This document shows, piece after piece, positions 58,101 through 64,000 of a stretch of 64,000 nucleotides of DNA (positions within the stretch are counted from its first letter, which is position 1; each line of letters opens with the position of its first letter). The notes below the pieces were generated by a model. It was not told where the DNA came from and made no database searches. It saw only the letters and a program-made list of their open reading frames with translations. Both the position numbers and the translations under genes were made by a program. The stretch covers positions 7,754,001-7,818,000 of the forward strand of contig NZ_CP029197.1 in assembly GCF_008639165.1 (NCBI RefSeq), read 5' to 3'. The stretch comes from Streptomyces venezuelae ATCC 10712. GTDB lineage: Bacteria; Actinomycetota; Actinomycetes; Streptomycetales; Streptomycetaceae.

Positions 58101-60517
58101 CCCCGGAGGATGCGCCGGTGCACCTCGCCGAGCGGGGGGAAGGGGTCGACGCCCAGTTCCTCCCCGAGCAGCCGCCGGGTGTCCGCGTACACGGCCAGCG
58201 CCTCTGCCGAGCGGCCGGAGCCGTACAACGCGACCATCAGCTGGGCGCGCAGGTCCTCGCGGAGCGGATGGGCGGCGGTCAGCCGGGTGAGCTCGGGGAC
58301 GACGTCCTCGTACCTGCCGAGTTCCAGGGCGAGTTCGATCCTGCTCTCGACGAGCATGAGGCGCCACTCGGCCAGGCGGGTGCGCTGCGCCTCGGCGTGC
58401 ACCCCGGGAACGCCGTCGAGGGGCGTGCCGACCAGGCCGCCCACGGCCTCGCCGAGCAGCCCCATGGCGGCGGCGGCATCGCCGGCGGCATAGGCCGCCT
58501 TGGCCTCGGCATGGAGTCGCTCGGCCTCCGCCAGGTCACGGGGAATCGCGCCGACGGCTTCGTCCGCGCCGTCGGCGCGGAGACGGAATCCGGGTGCCGC
58601 GCTCTCGACGACCACGCCCCACGGTGCGAGGAGCTGCCCGATGCTCGACACCCGGTCCCGCATCTCGTCCAGCTCGTACGCCTCGAACGGGGAGAGGTTC
58701 TCGCCCTCCGACAGCGCGTACGCCAGCTCCGCCGGAGTGACGAACCGGCGGCCCCGCAACAGCAGGACGGCCAGGACCGCTTGCTGTACGGGCGTGCCCA
58801 CGGGCACCGGTTCGTCTCCCCGCCAGGCCAGCTCCGGTCCGAAGACCGTGAACCGCACGTGCGCCGAAGGGGCCCGGTCCGCCGTGTCGGCCGGCTCGCT
58901 GCCGATCGCCCGCGTCCCTCCGTACAACCGGTCGAGGAACGGGCTCACGAGGACGGCGAACGCGGACGTCCCCGGCGACAGGCGCGCGGTACCCGCCGGG
59001 TCGGCGAGCAGCGCCGTGAAGTCCGGCATGCGGCCCAGGTGCGGTTCGAGCGCCCGGCCGACCGCTTCGACGGCCTCGATGGACCGCTCGGTGTCCAGAC
59101 CGCTCGCCAGGAGGTCGCGCACACCGGGCCGGAAGTCGTACAGGGCCTCGTCGGCGCCGCCCAGCACGACCGCCGGCGGCCTCGCCCCGCTCGGTTCCCC
59201 TTCCGCGAGGGGTTGGAGGAGGTCGCCGAGCAGCACCTCGGCCACGACCGCCGAGGTGGTCGCGGGCATCGTCGCGACGCGCATCAGCTGGATCACGGGC
59301 ATGCTCAGGGGCCGGATCACCGAGAGCCGTACGGCCAGCCGGTACGCCTCCGGTGAGAACGAGGCGCGGAAGCGTTCGAGCCGCTCCTCGGCGGTGGACG
59401 GGAGCGGGCCCGCGCCGGACGGCGCGCCGACGGCGCCCCCGGAGCCCGGTCCCATCAGGACGGTGTCCACCAGCTGGGGCACCCGCGGCCGGGTCAGCAG
59501 GCGTGCCCAGGTGTGCAGCGTGGCGGGGGAGAGCGGCACGACGGGGACGGGCAGCCGGTCCCCGAGGCCCGCCACGGGGCCGCCGCCGAGCGGGTCGATG
59601 ACGCCGAGCTCCCGGTCCGTCGCGAACCGGCTCTCCGCGACGAGGAGTTGGGGCCGGGCGTCGAAGGCGGTGCCGCGCCAGAGCCGACGCGGAAGCGGCG
59701 GCACGACGACCAGCGGGCCGGAGCGTTCCCACGCGCCGAGGAAACGCCGCGCGGCCGGACCGCGCCAGGCCTCGTCCACGCCGTCGGTCAGCACGAAGAC
59801 GACGGGCGACTCCGTACGCGGTGGGGTGCCGGGCCGGCGGCTCTTCCGCAGGTCGAACCGGTGGACGTGGACGGCACGGAAGACCCCGGCGCGCTCCAGC
59901 AGGCGTCTGACCTCGCGGACGAGCGGCTGCCAGACCCGCATGGAGGCCGACTCGTCGACCAGCAGCACGGCGGTGTGCCGCAGTTCCTGCTCGGGGCGGG
60001 AGATCACGTCGAGGACACCGGACTCGGCCGTGGCCCTGACGGTGGCCTCGATGTCGGCGACCGTCCGGTGCCGGTGGTCACGGTGACCGCGCAGGGGGCG
60101 CAGTGCCCGGGCGAGGCCGTGCGTCCCGGGGAGGGCGCGCGGCCCCGGCGCGTGGATGGCCCGGGCCGCCGAGCCGCTGTCCGCCCCGGGGACGTGATGC
60201 GCGGTGAAGAGGCGGTGCCGCCTCGGGGCGTCCGCGTCCGTGTGCGCGTCCGGGGCAGCCGGATCGGGTACGGGGCGGGCCGGCGGGTCCGGGACCGTGG
60301 CGGCGGGGTCGGCCGGCGGGGCGGTGCCCCGGGCGACGGGCGCCTCCACCGGGCCGGCCGGGGCCTCTTCGTCCGCCGTGAACGGCCCGGGCGCGGCGTC
60401 GGCCGTCCGGTCCGTTCCGCTGTCCATCGCCCGGGCCAGCCACAGGACGTCGAGCAGCTCGGGGCCGCCGAGGTCGTACCCGATGCCGTCCAGGACGCGG
60501 CGCAGCCGATCGATCAT
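55109..60517 (-). CDS. vWA - SARP - SARP - NB-ARC - TPR fusion, SAV_2336-type N-terminus
   Basis: The chain is 1802 residues. Residues 1-540 carry a vWA domain of the SAV_2336 N-terminal type with a MIDAS DESAS motif (188-192) and VLTDGVDEAW. Two SARP-like units follow, each a winged helix plus BTAD helical repeats (about 553-800, HVRFTVFGPE and LAVYADTRRLLGEELGVDP; about 835-1095, LAFGVLGPVRGW and LAVYADTRRLLADELGVDP). An NB-ARC STAND ATPase follows (about 1110-1420) with the P-loop GIGGVGKTT (Lys1143), VLVVLDNARD and SAVLVTSRARM. The rest is TPR (about 1470-1800). It looks like AfsR fused to the vWA part of a VMAP system. The first winged helix is weaker than the second and may be degenerate. 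The ATGA overlap couples it to the MoxR gene. Confidence 0.9.
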   Translation of the reverse strand: MIDRLRRVLDGIGYDLGGPELLDVLWLARAMDSGTDRTADAAPGPFTADEEAPAGPVEAPVARGTAPPADPAATVPDPPARPVPDPAAPDAHTDADAPRRHRLFTAHHVPGADSGSAARAIHAPGPRALPGTHGLARALRPLRGHRDHRHRTVADIEATVRATAESGVLDVISRPEQELRHTAVLLVDESASMRVWQPLVREVRRLLERAGVFRAVHVHRFDLRKSRRPGTPPRTESPVVFVLTDGVDEAWRGPAARRFLGAWERSGPLVVVPPLPRRLWRGTAFDARPQLLVAESRFATDRELGVIDPLGGGPVAGLGDRLPVPVVPLSPATLHTWARLLTRPRVPQLVDTVLMGPGSGGAVGAPSGAGPLPSTAEERLERFRASFSPEAYRLAVRLSVIRPLSMPVIQLMRVATMPATTSAVVAEVLLGDLLQPLAEGEPSGARPPAVVLGGADEALYDFRPGVRDLLASGLDTERSIEAVEAVGRALEPHLGRMPDFTALLADPAGTARLSPGTSAFAVLVSPFLDRLYGGTRAIGSEPADTADRAPSAHVRFTVFGPELAWRGDEPVPVGTPVQQAVLAVLLLRGRRFVTPAELAYALSEGENLSPFEAYELDEMRDRVSSIGQLLAPWGVVVESAAPGFRLRADGADEAVGAIPRDLAEAERLHAEAKAAYAAGDAAAAMGLLGEAVGGLVGTPLDGVPGVHAEAQRTRLAEWRLMLVESRIELALELGRYEDVVPELTRLTAAHPLREDLRAQLMVALYGSGRSAEALAVYADTRRLLGEELGVDPFPPLGEVHRRILRGEPPDRVHAPRHAPLAAPATRTVPAWPTAEGLAFGVLGPVRGWRDAEPLPTGAPQQRAFLALLLLREGRIVTASEVIDAIWGEGPPGQALAAVRTYASRMRKAYGPETLLSESGGYAVRLPPGTLDLHAARELATESERSRALGDLPRARDLLTQSLALWAGEALAGVPGPYADAQRTRLEEWRLELLETRLDMDLEAGAHAEAVPELTALTAAHPLRERLRELLMLALYRCGRQAEALAVYADTRRLLADELGVDPSPALQRLQRRILDADDALFGPPPSASDPPHAAPLRPELLPARVPDFTGRTELLGELARRLTTPEGSGPAVSVIAGIGGVGKTTLAVQVAHEVRPHFPDGRLYVDLDGAGPRPADPVTVLGAFLRALGTPDSAIAPGLADRAAQFRAALDGRRVLVVLDNARDAAQVRPLLPGTAGSAVLVTSRARMAELPGARLVDLDVMSEAEALHLFTRIVGDGRVAPERDAAVEVVTACGFLPLAVRIVAARLAARRAWSVAVLAAKLADETRRLDELRAGDLSVRATFELGYGWLEPDQRRAFRLLALADGPDISLTAATAVLNLPPHRTERLLEALVDTSMLDSSAPGRFRYHPLVRLYARACAERDELPPAECEMARSRLLDFYLATACNAYAIEHPGDRLVAHMEPTTHPGLTFSDSGEALNWLHAEADCLLACAGRSTGRELLSRAVDLLWLAQDISESGTHALAYASTARILRSATEAEGVVGRAGRAALIQAEAELGLGAFDAAREGAELALRRTFQDPPVDSRAAVVLAAVALHQSRDDDAERHFTEAFHAFRSDEDRAGEAGVLCNLSRMRLDLGDAAGALGLAEEAVALFESLGPSVRGGDARYAQGLALTHVGRHSDAQAALQRAREVFRSRGAPSRSGSALFRSAVVELLLGEPEQAAAHTAEALERVGVSGGPWRRGSILVVRGHALHALGRADGARACWREALTLFEGIGTKDAQPVRELLGDTVTSSPPDLG

Positions 60518-61521
60518 GCGGGGAACGCTTCGTCCAACCGGTGCATGACCGCCGCGAGGAGTTCGTCGCGGCTCAGGTCGGCGCCGGTGACCCGCAGATG
60601 GACCGCGGCGAGCAGCTGGTCGGTCGCCAGGCTCTGCACGGCGGCCCGGTTGAGGAAGGCGTCGATCAGGTCGTCGGCCCGGGCGAGTGCCTCCTCGCCG
60701 AGGTTCTGCCGGACGATGTCACGCAGCTTCGCCTCGTCCGGGTCGCGCAGGTCGAGCCGTACGCAGCGGCGCAGGAAGGCGGGCGGGAACTCGCGCTCGC
60801 CGTTGCTGGTCATCACGACGACGGGGAAGTGGGCGCACGACACGAGACCGCGGTGGACCCGGACGCGGTCCCTGCCGCCGGTGGCGAGGACGTCGACGGT
60901 CTGCTGGTGCTCGGGGAGGCGGGAGAGCTCCGGGATCTCGAACTCGCCCTCCTCCAGCACTACCAGCAGGTCGTTGGGCAGGTCGATGTCGGACTTGTCG
61001 AGTTCGTCGATGAGCAGGACGCGGGGCCCGCCGGTGGCGGCGAGCGCGGTGCCGAGCGGGCCGAGCCGCAGGTAGTTCCCGATGTCCGAGCCCTGTCCCG
61101 CACGCCTCCTGAGCCTGCGGGCCGCGCCGCGCGGCGCCTCGCGCTCCCGCTGGAGCGAGGCCTCGCGCAGCCGGCCGACGGCGTCGTAGCGGTAGAGGGC
61201 GTCGGCGAGGGTGGACCGGCTGTTGACCGACCAGCGCAGGACGTCGCCGAGACCCAGGTCCTCGGCGACGGCACGCGCGAGGGAGCTCTTGCCGGTGCCC
61301 GGACGGCCCGTGACCAGGAGGGGCCGCCGCAGATGGAGAGCGGCGTTGACGACGGCGATCTCGTCGTCGCTCATCAGGTGGCGCTGGGCCCGCGGGAGGC
61401 GGCGGGAGGCGGGGAACCGCCGCCAGGGCGGGGGCTCGGGCAGTTCCGCCGTGCCGCGGAACACCCACCAGGGCTCGGGAGCGGAGCCGTTGGCGCCGGA
61501 AGGGGTGGCGGGCGGCTGCAC
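60514..61521 (-). CDS. MoxR-family AAA+ ATPase
   Basis: The 335-residue protein starts at a GTG at 61521 (AAGGAG site, 9-bp spacing); a GTG at 61560 is also in frame but has no comparable site. Walker A is GRPGTGKS (72-79), Walker B is VLLIDELDKSDIDLP and the sensor-1 region is PVVVMTSNGEREFPPAF, then RRCVRLDL. A basic insertion (REAPRGAARRLRRRAG) lies between A and B, as in VMAP-associated MoxR proteins. It probably remodels or loads the vWA partner encoded by the overlapping downstream gene. The gap to the trypsin-VMAP gene is 35 bp. Confidence 0.9.
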   Translation of the reverse strand: MQPPATPSGANGSAPEPWWVFRGTAELPEPPPWRRFPASRRLPRAQRHLMSDDEIAVVNAALHLRRPLLVTGRPGTGKSSLARAVAEDLGLGDVLRWSVNSRSTLADALYRYDAVGRLREASLQREREAPRGAARRLRRRAGQGSDIGNYLRLGPLGTALAATGGPRVLLIDELDKSDIDLPNDLLVVLEEGEFEIPELSRLPEHQQTVDVLATGGRDRVRVHRGLVSCAHFPVVVMTSNGEREFPPAFLRRCVRLDLRDPDEAKLRDIVRQNLGEEALARADDLIDAFLNRAAVQSLATDQLLAAVHLRVTGADLSRDELLAAVMHRLDEAFPA

Positions 61522-61556
61522 GATGGCGGTCTCCTTGTCGGGGCGGTGGGACGGGT

Positions 61557-63743
61557 TCACGGCTGCGGGGCCCGCTGCGACGGCTGGGTGAGGGCCCACG
61601 GGTCGGGTGCGAGCGGCGGGGGCCGGTGGTCGGGGCCGTCGTGCAGCAGCGAGAGCCGGCGGCCGTGGTGGGCCGGACAGTCCGGGTCGGCCATCGCCTT
61701 CGCCCTTTCCAGCCGTACGACCTCCGGGATCTGGGTGTGGTCGATGCCCTCGACCAGTGCCAGCAGGTCCGTGGAGATGTGCCCGCCGTGGTCCTCGCGG
61801 TGCCAGAGCACCGTGTGCACCCCGGCCTCGATGCACTGGCGCAGCACGCGCCCCTGCTGCCGCCGGTCGCAGCTCACGACGACGATCCCGGCCTCCGGGC
61901 TCACTTCGAGCCGGGCCCGCGCCACGGCCGGGTCCGTGCAGCGCTCGTCCAGGAGCAGCCGCGGCGAGGTCGGCAGCGCGCTGCTGCGGCGCTTCCAGGA
62001 GGCGTACGTGTCCCGGGTCCGCTCCGAACTCCGCAGCACCACACGGCGGGTGATGCCCGGATAGAAGCCGCCGTCGTCGGCGTCGCCCACGAACTCCCAG
62101 GTGTCCACGTCGAGTCGGAGCCAGGCGGGGGACACGAAGAACTCGAGGAGCGCGGTCTCGGGGTGCTCCCGCACCTCCGTGCGCAGGACCTGCCGGATGG
62201 CCTCGACCACGCGGTGGCTGGTGACCTCGGTGTCCTGGGTCAGGACCACCTCGTGCCGCCCGTCGCCGCTCCACACCCAGATCTGGAAGGTGAAGAGGTG
62301 GCCGGGCGGCGCGGGCAGGAGCTCGACCTGGACCCGGGGCGGCGCGGCGGCGGCACGCCGGGCGGCCGAGGCGGTCGCGGTGTGCGCGGCGGCGGCGTCG
62401 GCGCGGAACTGGTCGACGGCGGCCGCCGGCACGCCCAGTCGGGGTGCCGCCCTTCGGACCCAGGCGTCCAGGTCGTCGGCGTACTCCCCGCCGGCGGCCC
62501 GCTCGTGCACTCCGATGAGCACGACGCCCTGGAGCAAGGGGGGTATCGGCTGGCCGGGGGCGGGGTCGTAGCCCTCCAGGATGTGCGTGGCGTCCACGAG
62601 GTCGACGGGGACGGAGGTGTCGGCGTACGGCAGCACGGTGCGCAGCAGCGTCGCGGGCTCGGTGGCGCGGCAGTGCGGGAGCAGCGCGGTGAGGCCCCGC
62701 CGCCGTTTCACGGAGAGCCACTCGCGCGGGCTGACGACACGGGCGACGCGCAGGACGTGCTGCCAGTCTGCCGACTCCGCGGCGCCGCCGAGCCGGCGCT
62801 CGGCGAGGTGCTCGTGGACGATGTCGAGGAGTTCGGGCACCCCCCGCCGCACGCCCAGGGCGAGTCCCGCGAGCCGTTCGACGTCCGCGGCCGGGCCGGC
62901 CGTCCGGCGGTCGAGCTGCGCGGCGAGCCGCTCCTCGCAGTCCCGGACGTCCTGCCGGGTGGGCAGCAACCGCTCCAGCACGTCGAGGAGTTGCTGGCGG
63001 CCGCGGCCGGCCGCCGGGACCGTGACGGGCGGCAGGTCCGGCAGTTCGGACTCGACGGAGGAGAGCCCGATCGCGTACATGGCGGGCGGCGGGCCGGGCC
63101 GGCCCCCGGCCGGATCGGGCGGCGCGGGCCGGCCGGCCGTGTCGTGGGCGGCGACGACGAGCCCGACGACGGCCTGGCGGTCCCGGTCCCACAGCGGTCC
63201 GCCGCTGAACCCGTCCGCCACCGTCCCGCCCAGCACGTCCAGGGCGATCCAGGGGTGCCCGGAGGCCCGGGGCATCGCCCGCAGCGTGGGCAGGGCGTGT
63301 CCGCTGGCCCACTGGGCCACGACCTCGTTGCCGTCCCGGTGCGGGAGGAACGGGGCGGGCTCGGCGCCCGGCGGTGCCTCCTCGTCGAGTTCGAGCACCG
63401 CGAGGTCGCCGTAGTACGGCAGCGCGCCGGCGGCCGGGGGCAGCGGACAGTCGGGCTCGGGACGGGCGCGCGGCGGCCGCCACATCGCCGGGACGACCCG
63501 GCCGACCAGGGTCCGCTCGCGGTCGACGTGGGGCATCCGGAGCGTGAACGTCTCGGCGCGCGACGGCGGCGAGGGGTCGAAACGATCGCGTCCCCGGGCG
63601 CTGTTGACGACGTGCGCGCAGGTCAGCACCAGCCGTGGGGTGATCAGTACGGCGGCGCCGACGGGTCCGGCCGGTCCGCGCACGGACACGAACGCCCGGT
63701 TCAGCGGCTCGTCGGCCCCGGCGGGACTCACCTGATGCCGCAT
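61557..63743 (-). CDS. Trypsin-like peptidase fused to VMAP C-terminal domain
   Basis: The 728-residue protein starts at an ATG at 63743. Residues 10-240 are a chymotrypsin-fold peptidase with His44 (LTCAHVV), Asp113 (YYGDLAVLELD) and Ser180 (DGFSGGPLW). There is no signal peptide, so it is cytoplasmic. The middle helical part (about 270-420) has LEPLL-like repeats. The C-terminal 250 residues have the VMAP-C pattern: VQVELLPAPPGHLFTFQIWV, HRVVEAIRQVLRTE, LEFFVSPAWLRLDVDTWEF and VVVSCDRRQQGRVLRQCIEAGV, then VLWHREDHGG. In VMAP ternary systems the peptidase is the effector, controlled by MoxR and vWA partners, which follow here. Confidence 0.88.
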   Translation of the reverse strand: MRHQVSPAGADEPLNRAFVSVRGPAGPVGAAVLITPRLVLTCAHVVNSARGRDRFDPSPPSRAETFTLRMPHVDRERTLVGRVVPAMWRPPRARPEPDCPLPPAAGALPYYGDLAVLELDEEAPPGAEPAPFLPHRDGNEVVAQWASGHALPTLRAMPRASGHPWIALDVLGGTVADGFSGGPLWDRDRQAVVGLVVAAHDTAGRPAPPDPAGGRPGPPPAMYAIGLSSVESELPDLPPVTVPAAGRGRQQLLDVLERLLPTRQDVRDCEERLAAQLDRRTAGPAADVERLAGLALGVRRGVPELLDIVHEHLAERRLGGAAESADWQHVLRVARVVSPREWLSVKRRRGLTALLPHCRATEPATLLRTVLPYADTSVPVDLVDATHILEGYDPAPGQPIPPLLQGVVLIGVHERAAGGEYADDLDAWVRRAAPRLGVPAAAVDQFRADAAAAHTATASAARRAAAAPPRVQVELLPAPPGHLFTFQIWVWSGDGRHEVVLTQDTEVTSHRVVEAIRQVLRTEVREHPETALLEFFVSPAWLRLDVDTWEFVGDADDGGFYPGITRRVVLRSSERTRDTYASWKRRSSALPTSPRLLLDERCTDPAVARARLEVSPEAGIVVVSCDRRQQGRVLRQCIEAGVHTVLWHREDHGGHISTDLLALVEGIDHTQIPEVVRLERAKAMADPDCPAHHGRRLSLLHDGPDHRPPPLAPDPWALTQPSQRAPQP

Positions 63744-63747
63744 GCCA

Positions 63748-64000
63748 TCAGGAGCCGTTCACCGGGCCGGGTACGGGAAGGGAGCCGGCCTGGGCCGCCA
63801 CGGCGGCGTCGACCGGAGAGCCGGTGTCGACGGCGTCGGAGGAGCGGGCGCCGTCGGCCGGGGTGGCGACGGGGGCGCCGGTGCCGCCGGCCTGGGTGGC
63901 GGCGGGGGCGCCGGTGCCGTCGGCCGGGTCGGTGCCCGCCCCGCCGTCGGCGCGGTCCGCCAGGTTCCACGTGGCGGAGACGGTGAAGCTCGCCTCGCCG
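63748..64000 (-). CDS. C-terminus of a Trypco1-like (CU044_2847-type) protein, cut off
   Basis: About 84 codons end at the TGA at 63748-63750, 4 bp before the trypsin-VMAP start, so the two are probably co-transcribed. The fragment starts GEASFTVSATWNLADR, which matches the final strand (G-E-A-x-F-x-V-x-x-x-W) of small trypsin-co-occurring (Trypco1) proteins found beside such peptidases. It ends in an Ala/Gly/Asp/Thr-rich low-complexity tail with repeated TGAP. The 5' part is outside the window, so the assignment rests on one motif and position. Confidence 0.5.
   Translation of the reverse strand, partial: GEASFTVSATWNLADRADGGAGTDPADGTGAPAATQAGGTGAPVATPADGARSSDAVDTGSPVDAAVAAQAGSLPVPGPVNGS

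Noticed and set aside
55250..59356. Long open frame on the plus strand opposite the STAND gene
   Set aside because: Low-complexity Arg/Gly/Glu text with no motifs, explained by G/C-rich third codon positions of the minus-strand gene.

Overview
The window is a chromosomal stretch of a high-GC actinomycete, almost certainly a Streptomyces or close relative. The evidence is strong third-codon G/C bias, frequent GTG starts, many Sec/Tat-exported enzymes, AfsR/SARP-type regulators, a 2-methylisoborneol (2-MIB) operon with an EshA-like shell protein, streptogrisin-type protease and chitinase genes, and DasR-, GlnR- and LacI-like operator sequences. I saw no tRNA, rRNA, CRISPR array, insertion sequence or phage module.

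Layout. 1-3.7 kb: a cut-off membrane protein, a secreted protein, a decayed fragment, a SUKH-like protein and two uncharacterised proteins. 3.7-9.2 kb: a secreted pectate lyase with a LacI-type palindrome upstream, a VOC protein, an exported amidohydrolase, then a collapsed paralogue of that amidohydrolase that still has two GntR-type operators and its GntR regulator. 9.3-14.4 kb: a BCCT transporter and a XylF/G/H-like sugar ABC transporter. 14.5-23.5 kb: an ankyrin protein, a giant nitrate reductase/CysJ-type flavoprotein fusion with a GlnR-like box, small membrane and SRPBCC proteins, a serine-hydrolase homologue lacking its catalytic motifs, and a DUF4436 protein.

23.5-40.2 kb is a guanidino-compound island. 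It has three agmatine-deiminase-family enzymes (one Tat lipoprotein, one cytoplasmic, one Tat-secreted), two divergent paralogous TetR regulators, and a complete Dpp/Opp-type ABC transporter translationally coupled to the secreted deiminase. After a DUF1269/baeRF3/lipoprotein/DUF1269 block come arginine deiminase and an ArcD-like antiporter. Four related TTGACTGAAA-type palindromes, each overlapping a possible -35 box, lie in front of the first deiminase, between the TetR genes and (twice) before the aguA-dpp operon. They probably form a local TetR regulon.

40.5-44.5 kb is a family 2B encapsulin (EshA-like, with a cyclic-nucleotide-binding domain) followed by 2-MIB synthase and geranyl-diphosphate C-methyltransferase. 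44.5-54.3 kb holds a PfkB kinase with two LacI-type operators, a streptogrisin-like protease, a GH18 chitinase with a DasR/chitin-type element inside its promoter, DUF1684, MFS and Gfo/Idh/MocA genes, and a protein joining a sigma-like N-terminus, a zinc-finger-like motif, a membrane segment and an extracellular CAP domain. After a GPP34 gene, 55.1-64 kb is a four-gene convergent block: trypsin-VMAP protein, MoxR AAA ATPase, and an 1802-residue vWA-SARP-SARP-NB-ARC-TPR protein, preceded by a cut-off gene resembling the trypsin-co-occurring Trypco1 family. This looks like a VMAP ternary biological-conflict system whose vWA component is fused to an AfsR-like STAND regulator. I consider it the most interesting locus, followed by the deiminase island.
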